DNA of 64,000 nucleotides, from positions 62,001-126,000 of the forward strand of contig JADCJE010000045.1 in NCBI GenBank assembly GCA_020247305.1. The letters are read 5' to 3'. The DNA comes from Phycisphaerales bacterium. GTDB taxonomy: Bacteria > Planctomycetota > UBA1135 > UBA2386. The position numbers and the translations under genes were made by a program. This document shows positions 55,248 to 64,000 of this stretch, in pieces (position 1 is the first letter of the stretch; each line of letters opens with the position of its first letter). The notes beneath the pieces were generated by a model. That model saw only the letters and a list, made by a program, of their open reading frames with translations, had not been told where the DNA came from and did not search any database.

Positions 55248-55415
55248 CTAGGAGTCGGCGTCACGGATGGCCACGCCGCCCGGCGTGCGTCGACGCGTCG
55301 GGGAACTCGCCGCCGGGCTTTGGCGAATCCGCCGATTCGCCTGCGGTCTCCGGCTTCGTCCCAGCTGCGAATCCTCGCACCGGATCGGCGCGCATGCCGC
55401 GCCGCAGACTCCTGG
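55248..55415 (-). repeat. Dispersed structured repeat, copy 2
   Basis: This is copy 1 in reverse orientation: on the minus strand it starts CCAGGAGTCTGCGGCGCGGC and ends CCGTGACGCCGACTCCTAG. It keeps the core GCGCGCCGATCCGGTGCG and the perfect palindrome GGCGAATC-GGCG-GATTCGCC. The CTAG end abuts the start codon of the AsmA-like gene. The outer end reads CTGG in place of CTAG. Confidence 0.8.
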
Positions 55416-55633
55416 CCACCGCTTCGGCGGGGCCCACGGCGAGGCTCGGCAGCGGTTCGCGGCGCGTGAGCAAGCCGCGAAACCCCTGAAGACGGCCTCG
55501 AAACTGCGTTTTCCGCACGATTTGCCGTTGACACGAAGCCCGCAAATCGCCAAAAGAACCTCGCGTTCGCGGGAGGCGCGGCACTTTCGCTGCGACCGGG
55601 CGAACGAGATTCCTTCCGAATCAGGTCACTCCG
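55416..55633. promoter_or_regulatory. Leader region upstream of the histone-like gene
   Basis: Between repeat copy 2 and the start at 55634 lie 218 bases with less GC than the surroundings. A perfect TTGACA at 55528-55533 could be a -35 box; the -10 position 17 bases on (CAAAAG) is poor. AGGT about 8 bases before the ATG may act as Shine-Dalgarno. No gene is visible in it. Confidence 0.4.
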
Positions 55634-55837
55634 ATGGCGAAGAAGAACAACAAGAAGACCGGCACGACCGGCGATCTCATCATCTCGAAGTCGCGCACGA
55701 AGGCGGCGGTCAAGAAGTCGAACGTCTCGTCGGACTTCTACGGCGCGCTCGACTCGACCGTCCGCAAGATGATCACGGCCGCCGAAGTGCGCGCCGAGGC
55801 CAACGGCCGCAAGACGCTCCGCCCGCAGGATCTGTGA
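55634..55837 (+). CDS. Small basic histone-fold-like protein
   Basis: This 67-residue protein has a Lys-rich N-terminal tail (MAKKNNKKTGTTGD) followed by a region shaped like a histone fold: a short basic helix (SKSRTKAAVKK), a loop (SNVSSD), a long helix (FYGALDSTVRKMITAAEVRA) and the loop NGRKTLRPQDL, which closely resembles the RKT-x-x-P-x-D-L motif between helix 2 and helix 3 of histones. It ends at the start of helix 3, so helix 3 would be very short. Histone-fold proteins occur in some bacteria such as Bdellovibrio. It would act as a DNA-binding nucleoid protein. A hairpin at 55888-55934 follows. Confidence 0.65.
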   Translation: MAKKNNKKTGTTGDLIISKSRTKAAVKKSNVSSDFYGALDSTVRKMITAAEVRAEANGRKTLRPQDL

Positions 55838-55887
55838 TCCGGCAGGACCTGACGCACGCAACCGCCACGCGGTGACGTGCTGATGGC

Positions 55888-55934
55888 GAAACGACCCGGC
55901 TGCGCCGCGAGGCGACGCCGGGTCGCGTCGTTTC
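55888..55934 (+). terminator. Imperfect hairpin after the histone-like gene
   Basis: GAAACGACCCGGC (55888-55900) can pair with GCCGGGTCG plus GTTTC (55917-55925 and 55930-55934) with a small bulge, giving about 13 base pairs followed by a short T-containing stretch. It lies between convergent genes. Confidence 0.4.
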
Positions 55935-55937
55935 CGG

Positions 55938-55971
55938 GGTTGTCTGTCGCATGCGGTTGTCTGTCGCATGC
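55938..55971. repeat. Exact 17-bp tandem duplication
   Basis: GGTTGTCTGTCGCATGC occurs twice head to tail at 55938-55954 and 55955-55971 with no mismatch, in the 206-base gap (55838-56043) between the histone-like gene and the convergent acyltransferase gene. The gap otherwise contains only the hairpin. Confidence 0.7.
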
Positions 55972-56043
55972 GATCGTCGGGGCCGCCCTGGCATCGGCTG
56001 CCGCGCCCGCCGCGCCGCGTCCTGTGACGCTGACGTCGAGGAG

Positions 56044-56829
56044 TCAGGCCGCGCCGTCCAGGTCGTCGGCGACGCCGAGCGCGGCGAAGGCCGCCCGTTC
56101 GCCGGCGAGCATCGTCGCCCGCACGTGGTTGCCGAGTTCCTCCAGGCGCTCGTCGGTCGCGTCGGCGGGGGCATGGATCGGGTCGCCGAACGTGACGACC
56201 AGGCGCGCGAACGGCTTGGGGATCACGAAGCGGTCCCAGCTCCGCAGGCGCCACGCGCGGTCGACGGCGAGCGCGACGGGCACGATCGGCGCGCCGGTCG
56301 CGCGCGCCAGCCATGCGACGCCGGCATTCAGCGCGTGGCGCGGCCCGCGCGGGCCGTCGGGCGTCAACACGATCGGACCGCCGTCCGCCAGTTCCGCCGC
56401 GAGTTCGCGCAGGGCGCGGGCGCCGCCGCGCGACAGCGAGCCGCGCACGACGCGGTAGCCGAAGCGCCGGAGCGCCTGGCGGGCGAGGTCGCCGTCGTCG
56501 CTCGGCGACACGAGCACGGCGATGCCCCGGCCGCGATGGCCGCGCAGCGGCATCGCCGCGAGCATGCGGCCGTGCCAGAGCGTGAGCAGGGCGGGGGCGC
56601 CGCGCTGCAGCAGGTCGCGGCCGGGGCCCGGCGCGACGCGCACGCGCCACGTCGCCGCCAGGACGCGCAGGGCCGCAGGGGCGGCGACGGCGAGCAGCGC
56701 GGCGCCTGCGGCGCGCCGCCAGCGGCGCCAGCGTGCCAGCCAGGGGACGTTGCGGCCCGCGCGCTCGCGTTCGGCGGCAGCCCGCCGCTGCTCGTCGCGG
56801 CGTTGTCGGCGGCGGTCGCGCGCGTTCAT
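56044..56829 (-). CDS. DUF374 lysophospholipid acyltransferase-like protein
   Basis: This 261-residue protein matches the DUF374 branch of acyltransferases: LLTLWHGRMLAAMPLRGHRG, VLVSPSDDGDLARQALRRFG, VLTPDGPRGPRHALNAGVAWLA and APIVPVALAVDRAWRLRSWD. A strongly basic N-terminus precedes a hydrophobic helix (AGAALLAVAAPAALRVLA). It probably transfers an acyl group to a lipid or glycolipid of the envelope. It is followed on the plus side by repeat copy 3. Confidence 0.85.
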   Translation of the reverse strand: MNARDRRRQRRDEQRRAAAERERAGRNVPWLARWRRWRRAAGAALLAVAAPAALRVLAATWRVRVAPGPGRDLLQRGAPALLTLWHGRMLAAMPLRGHRGRGIAVLVSPSDDGDLARQALRRFGYRVVRGSLSRGGARALRELAAELADGGPIVLTPDGPRGPRHALNAGVAWLARATGAPIVPVALAVDRAWRLRSWDRFVIPKPFARLVVTFGDPIHAPADATDERLEELGNHVRATMLAGERAAFAALGVADDLDGAA

Positions 56830-56883
56830 GCGACCTCCCGACCGTGGGATCGGCCGCGGCGGGGCTGCGCGGTGGCCACCGGT

Positions 56884-57051
56884 CCGTGCGGTTGCCTCAT
56901 GGAACGCGCGCCGATCCGGTGCGTGGCTTCGCGTCTGGGGCGAAGCCGACGACCGGAGGCGAAACGGTGGATTCGCCGAGGATCGGCGGCGAGTCCCCGG
57001 TCGCGAAGACGCGCGTCGGGCGGCGTGGCCTTTCGTGGCGCAGGCTCCTAG
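56884..57051 (+). repeat. Dispersed structured repeat, copy 3
   Basis: This copy has the core GCGCGCCGATCCGGTGCGTG and an almost intact palindrome (GGCGAAAC-GGTG-GATTCGCC), and ends CGTGGCGCAGGCTCCTAG. The left inverted end is degenerate. The terminal CTAG supplies the TAG stop codon of the fdsD gene on the minus strand. The distance between core and end equals that of copy 2 (168 bases overall). Confidence 0.75.
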
Positions 57052-57344
57052 CTCCGCGGCGGCGGGCCGGCGTAGGCCTTGCGCGTCGCCTGCTGTTCGT
57101 CGCGCAACAGCTTGGCGGCGGCCAGCACGTGCGGGTGCAGGCCAGCGCCGCCGGTCGTGTCGAAGTGGGCCAGCAGGGCCTGCCGCATGCGCGGGTCCCA
57201 GTAGTGGCGCAGGTGGTTGCGCACGCCTTCCTCGCGCTGGCCGTGCGGGTACGGCGCGAAGAAGTCGCCGATCTGGTTGGCCATCGCCACCAGCCGCTCG
57301 ATGGCGATCACCGCGCCGCCGCCGTCGCCGTGTGCGGCGCTCAT
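57048..57344 (-). CDS. fdsD: Formate dehydrogenase subunit delta
   Basis: This 98-residue protein matches FdsD: AIERLVAMANQIGDFFAPYP, then VRNHLRHYWDPRMRQALLAHF. FdsD is required for maturation of molybdenum formate dehydrogenases in related operons. Its ATG overlaps the TGA of the catalytic-subunit gene (ATGA at 57344). Its stop codon is the terminal TAG of repeat copy 3, so its C-terminus (ATRKAYAGPPPRS) may have been altered by the insertion. Confidence 0.85.
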   Translation of the reverse strand: MSAAHGDGGGAVIAIERLVAMANQIGDFFAPYPHGQREEGVRNHLRHYWDPRMRQALLAHFDTTGGAGLHPHVLAAAKLLRDEQQATRKAYAGPPPRS

Positions 57345-59464
57345 GCCCGCGCTCCTGCCCGCGCGCGGGCCGATGCCGGCGCGTTCGCCGGGACCTTGGC
57401 GACCTCGACTGCCGTCACCTTGTACTCGGGGCAGTTGGTCGCCCAGTCCGACAGGTCGCTGGTCACCGCGTTCGCCTTGCTCTGGACGAAGTGGAACGTC
57501 GTGTACACGACGCCCGGACTGACCTTGTCGCTGATGCGGGCGTGCAGGCGCGTCTCGCCGTAGCGGCTGGTGATCGCCACGAGTTCGCCGTCGCGGATGC
57601 CGCGCGCCTCGGCGTCCTGGCGGTGGATGTCCAGCAGGTCCTCGTCGTGCCACGCGACGTTGCCGGTGCGGCGGGTCTGCGTGCCGACGTTGTACTGCGA
57701 CAGGATGCGGCCGGTGGTCAGCAGCAGCGGGTGCCGCTCGTCGACGCGCTCCGTCGTCGGCACGTAGCCGGTCAGCATGAAGTTGGCCTTGCCGCGCGGG
57801 AACGTCTGCGTGTGCAGCACCTCGGTGCCCTCCGGCGCCTGCGGGTTGCACGGCCACTGCACCGAGCCGCAGCGCTCGATCAGCGCGAAGCTCATGCCCT
57901 GGTAGGCCGGCGACAGGCGCGCGACCTCGTCGAGGATCTGCGACGGGTGGTCGTAGTGCAGCGGGTAGCCCATCGCGTTGATGAGCTTGACGGTGATCTC
58001 CCAGTCCTCGAGCCCGGCGAGCGGCGCCACGACCTTGCGCACCATGCTGACGCGGCGCTCGGCGTTGGTGAACGTGCCGTTCTTCTCCAGCGAGCTGGAG
58101 CCGGGCAGGAACACGTGCGCGTACTTCGCCGTCTCGTTGAGGAACAGGTCCTGCACGATCACGCACTCCATCGCCTTCATGGCCGCGACGATGTGGTTCA
58201 TGTTCGGGTCGCTCTGCACCGGGTCCTCGCCCTGGATGTAGATCGCCTTGAACGTCCCGGCGAGCGCGGCGTCGAACATGTTCGGCAGGCGCAGGCCCGG
58301 CTCGGGGTCGAGCGGCAGGCCCCAGTCCTGCTCGAAGGTCGCGCGCACGGCGTCGTCGGTGACGAAGCGGTAGCCGGTGAGCATGTGCGGCCAGCTGCCG
58401 AGGCAGCTGCCGCCCTGCACGTTGCCCTGACCGCGCAGCGGGTTCACGCCGACGCCTTCGCGGCCGAGCATGCCGCAGGCCAGCGCGAGGTTGCCCAGGC
58501 ACATGACGCCGGTCGAACCCTGGCTGTGCTCGGTGACTCCGAGTCCGTAGTAGATCGTGCTGCGCGGGCCCTTGGCGTAGGCGCGCGCGGCCGCGCGGAT
58601 GTCGGCCGGGTCGAGGCCCGCCTCCGGGCCGACGACCTCGGGGGCGTAGCGCCCGTCGGCGACCAGAGCCCGCCATTGCTCGAACTCCGCCGGGTGGCAG
58701 CGCGCCGCGATGAACGCGGCGTCGTGCAGACCCTCGGTGACGACGACGTGCGCGAGGCTGTTGAGCACCAGCACGTTGGTGCCCGGCCGCAGCGCGAGGT
58801 GCACCGTCGCCTTGCAGTGCGCCGACTCGGCGGTCTCGGTGCGGCGCGGGTCGACGACCAGCAGCCTGGCGCCCTGGCGCACGCGGCGCTTGAGCAGCGA
58901 GCCGAACACCGGGTGGCCCTCGGTCGGGTTGGCGCCGACGACGAGGATCACGTCCGCCTGCAGGATCGAGTCGAAGTGCTGGCTCGCCGCGCCGGCGCCG
59001 AGCGTCGCCGACAGGCCGAACTGCGTCGGCGAGTGGCAGATGCGCGAGCAGTTGTCGATGTTGTTGTTGCGCAGCGCGACGCGCGCGAACTTCTGCATCA
59101 GGAAGATCTCTTCGTTGGTGCAGCGCGACGACGACACCGCGCCGACCGAGCCGCGGCCGTGCTGCGCCTGGATGCGCTGCATCTCGGCGGCGGCGTGCGC
59201 GATCGCGACGTCCCACGACACCTCGCGCCACGTCTGGTCGATCGACGCCCGGATCATCGGCGTGCGCACGCGGTCGGGGTGCCGGTAGTAGTCGAAGGCG
59301 AAGCGTCCCTTGACGCAGGCGTGGCCGTGGTTGGCCTTGCCTTCCTTCCACGGGGTCATGCGCACGATCTCGCCGCCGATGGTCTCGGCCTTGAAGCCGC
59401 AGCCGACGCCGCAGTAGGCGCAGGTGGTGACGACGGAACCGTCAGGCTTTCGGGGATTGGGCAC
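57341..59464 (-). CDS. fdhA: Formate dehydrogenase catalytic subunit, N-terminal ferredoxin domain missing
   Basis: This 707-residue molybdopterin enzyme oxidises formate to CO2. It begins with the 4Fe-4S site TTCAYCGVGCGFKAE and HACVKGRFAF, has the active-site Cys in SRICHSPTQFG (Cys, not selenocysteine), and has LVVGANPTEGHPVFG and LLLTTGRILSQYNVGTQTRR. In FdsA-type enzymes the N-terminal ferredoxin part is fused; here it is a separate upstream gene overlapping by 23 bases. The GTG at 59464 is preceded by a perfect AAGGAGG, 8 bases away, so the split looks genuine. NADH-linked subunits fdsB and fdsG are upstream. Confidence 0.93.
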   Translation of the reverse strand: MPNPRKPDGSVVTTCAYCGVGCGFKAETIGGEIVRMTPWKEGKANHGHACVKGRFAFDYYRHPDRVRTPMIRASIDQTWREVSWDVAIAHAAAEMQRIQAQHGRGSVGAVSSSRCTNEEIFLMQKFARVALRNNNIDNCSRICHSPTQFGLSATLGAGAASQHFDSILQADVILVVGANPTEGHPVFGSLLKRRVRQGARLLVVDPRRTETAESAHCKATVHLALRPGTNVLVLNSLAHVVVTEGLHDAAFIAARCHPAEFEQWRALVADGRYAPEVVGPEAGLDPADIRAAARAYAKGPRSTIYYGLGVTEHSQGSTGVMCLGNLALACGMLGREGVGVNPLRGQGNVQGGSCLGSWPHMLTGYRFVTDDAVRATFEQDWGLPLDPEPGLRLPNMFDAALAGTFKAIYIQGEDPVQSDPNMNHIVAAMKAMECVIVQDLFLNETAKYAHVFLPGSSSLEKNGTFTNAERRVSMVRKVVAPLAGLEDWEITVKLINAMGYPLHYDHPSQILDEVARLSPAYQGMSFALIERCGSVQWPCNPQAPEGTEVLHTQTFPRGKANFMLTGYVPTTERVDERHPLLLTTGRILSQYNVGTQTRRTGNVAWHDEDLLDIHRQDAEARGIRDGELVAITSRYGETRLHARISDKVSPGVVYTTFHFVQSKANAVTSDLSDWATNCPEYKVTAVEVAKVPANAPASARARAGARA

Positions 59465-60162
59465 GCTGATAGCCTCCTTCGAACAGACTCTTCTCGACCA
59501 GGCTGTGCGTCGGGCAGGCCTGCACGCACGCGCCGCACGACACGCACTCGCTGTCCAGGAAGCGCTCGCCCTGGCTGGCGGCGACCTGCGAGGCGAAACC
59601 GCGGCCTTGGATCGTCAGCGCGAACGTGCCCTGGATCTCCTCGCACGCGCGCACGCACCGGCTGCAGACGATGCACTTGGCCGGATCGAACAGGAAGTAT
59701 GGGTTGCTGTCGTCGACCGGGGCCTGCAGGTGGTTCTCGCCCTGCCCGTACGGATGGCCCGTGACCCCGACCTGCTGCAGCGTCTCGTGCAACTCGCTCC
59801 AGCCGCCTGGCACGTCCTCCTTCGGGAAGTCGGACAGGTACAGCTCGACGACGCCCTTGCGCAGTTCGTGCAGGCGCGGGCTCTGCGTCGTCACCACCAT
59901 GCCGGGTTCGACGAGCGTCGTGCAGGCGGCGGGATAGCCCTTGCGGCCCTGGATCTCGACGAGGCAGACGCGGCAGCTGCCGAACGCCTCGAGCGTGTCG
60001 GTGGCGCACAGCTTGGGCACCGGGCAGCGGCCCGTCGCCGCCGCGAGCATCACGCTGCTGCCGGCGGGCACGGTCACCGGCTTGCCGTCGACGACCAGCG
60101 CCACCGGCTCGCCGCCGCGCGGCGGGGTGCCGAGGTCCTGGCCTTCTCGCAGATCGCGCAGT

Positions 60163-60173
<11 letters not shown>
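59442..60173 (-). CDS. Ferredoxin-type subunit corresponding to the N-terminus of FdsA
   Basis: This 243-residue protein holds a plant-type 2Fe-2S domain (LCATDTLEAFGSCRVCLVEI), a NuoG-like His/Cys region (GENHLQAPVD) and two 4Fe-4S sites (CIVCSRCVRACEE and CVSCGACVQACP). These are exactly the clusters found at the N-terminus of one-piece FdsA or NuoG proteins. It carries electrons between the Mo-cofactor subunit and the flavin subunit. Its end overlaps the fdhA start in another frame, and its start overlaps the fdsB stop by 11 bases, implying tight coupling. Confidence 0.9.
59473..59479 (-). promoter_or_regulatory. Perfect Shine-Dalgarno for fdhA
   Basis: AAGGAGG on the minus strand lies 8 bases before the GTG at 59464, inside the last codons of the ferredoxin-type subunit. 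It argues that fdhA is translated independently rather than created by a frameshift. Confidence 0.75.
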
Positions 60174-61718
<1,545 letters not shown>

Positions 61719-61722
<4 letters not shown>

Positions 61723-62243
61723 GGCTGCCTCCGCGCCTGCGCCAGCAAGCGGTCGAGCGCGGCCGGGGTGACGCGGCCGTGCAACGCGCCGTCGAGCAGG
61801 ACCGCCGGCGAACAGGCGCAGTTGCCCAGGCAGTACACCGGTTCGATCGTCACCGCGCCGTCGCGCGACGTCTCGCCGAGCTTGCAGCCGAGCGTGCGCT
61901 CGGCGTGCGCCGTGAGTTCGCGGCTGCCGCAGGCCTGGCAGCTCTCGGCCTGGCAGACCTTGAGCACGGCGCGGCCGGGCGGGCTGGTGCGGAAGTCGTG
62001 GTAGAAGGAGATCACGCCGTGGACCTCGGCGCGCGAGCGGCTGATCGCCTTGGCGATCTGGCCGACCGCGCCCGGCGGCACGAAGCCGAGCGCCTGCTGC
62101 ACCTCGTGCAGGATCGGCAGCAGGTTGCCGGGCTGGTCGCGCCAGCGGTCGAGGATCGCCGCGACGGTGGCCGTGTCGTAGGGCGGGAACTCGGGGCCGC
62201 GGCGGCGGCCTTGGCCGCGCGGCAGGACGGAGTCGTTCTTCAC
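61719..62243 (-). CDS. fdsG: Formate dehydrogenase subunit gamma (NuoE-like)
   Basis: This protein of about 174 residues has the 2Fe-2S thioredoxin-like fold of NuoE: CQAESCQACGSRELTAH and CLGNCACSPAVLLDG provide the four Cys ligands, with ILHEVQQALGFVPPGAVGQIA and AEVHGVISFYHDFR before them. Start assigned to GTG at 62243; an ATG at 62354 would extend it through an Ala/Pro-rich stretch. It is the first gene of the fds operon. The 252-base upstream gap, shared with ftsH, contains a TATCTT hexamer at 62372-62377 and a 7-bp hairpin at 62441-62457. Confidence 0.9.
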
Positions 62244-62495
62244 GGGTGCGGTGGGGCCGGTCGCCGCAGGCGCCGGCGCGCGGAGATTAGGTGCCGCCGC
62301 GGCGTCGCGCCAGGAACGGGGCGACTCCTGCTTCCGCCATCGGCCTCCTGGCATCGGTCGCGCCCGCGACCTATCTTGCCTCGCTTGCCGCGATCCGGCC
62401 GTCGGGCCGAGCGCGCGATGGCAAGCCGGCTTCGGCTGCGATCGGCGACCCGCCGATGACCGTACCGGAGCCGGTCGGCGAAGCATGGAAACGAC

Positions 62496-64000
<1,505 letters not shown>

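Noticed and set aside
55248..55553. 101-residue minus-strand frame ending in repeat copy 2
   Set aside because: It is mostly the translated repeat; the same pseudo-peptide appears in all repeat copies in several frames, so it reflects DNA similarity, not coding selection.
59442..59464. Sequencing frameshift as the cause of the split formate dehydrogenase subunit
   Set aside because: A perfect AAGGAGG at ideal distance precedes the second start and the overlap is a normal coupled start, so a real gene boundary is more likely.

Overview
The window is one contiguous stretch of a very GC-rich bacterial chromosome with short intergenic gaps, frequent GTG starts and many ATGA/GTGA stop-start overlaps. 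It encodes lipid A and LPS-core functions (lpxK, an lpxL-type acyltransferase, two GT9 heptosyltransferase-like enzymes, two WaaP-type kinases), so the organism has an LPS outer membrane. Two ECF-sigma/Ser-Thr-kinase pairs with long WD40 or FG-GAP extensions, secreted proteins sharing a C-terminal beta module, a YdjY-domain protein and a PEP-CTERM peptide together suggest an uncultured member of the Planctomycetota. That assignment is inferred from gene content, not from a marker phylogeny.

Layout. 0-5 kb: a 5'-truncated Ala-rich protein, a secreted YdjY protein and a secreted protein. 5-9 kb: ECF sigma factor coupled to a WD40 receptor kinase (minus). 9-13 kb: a secreted protein, then fabD-lpxK-lpxL and tRNA-Arg. 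13-20 kb: a secreted protein, a lipoprotein subtilase with a small partner, a Tsr3-like gene, a GT9 enzyme and a WaaP-like kinase. 20-25 kb: a second sigma-kinase pair (FG-GAP). 25-31 kb: D-aminoacylase, a CMD-family protein, HDOD, lplA-gcvH-gcvT and a small repeat protein. 31.6-37.9 kb: an operon of a PATAN/DUF4388-TPR-PEGA-propeller membrane protein, a TPR-roadblock protein, a roadblock protein, a tail-anchored MglA-like GTPase and another roadblock protein. 38-49 kb: metG, a PQQ-type dehydrogenase, a DUF6671 protein, an acyl-CoA dehydrogenase, a membrane protein, GT9, a sugar-kinase-like ATPase, arfB, gdhA and a second WaaP-like kinase. 49-55 kb: a tiny PEP-CTERM gene, rnpB, ruvX, manC and a giant AsmA-like protein. 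55.6 kb: a histone-like protein. 56 kb: a DUF374 acyltransferase. 57-62 kb: an NAD-type formate dehydrogenase operon (fdsG-fdsB-ferredoxin subunit-fdhA-fdsD) in which the usual alpha subunit is split in two. 62.5-64 kb: ftsH, cut by the window end.

The most interesting signals are the GTPase/roadblock/PATAN operon with a membrane-anchored GTPase; a three-copy structured repeat with inverted ends that supplies the stop codons of neighbouring genes; a 59-residue orphan PEP-CTERM protein next to rnpB; and a 67-residue histone-fold-like protein. No CRISPR array, no complete insertion sequence and no rRNA operon was seen.
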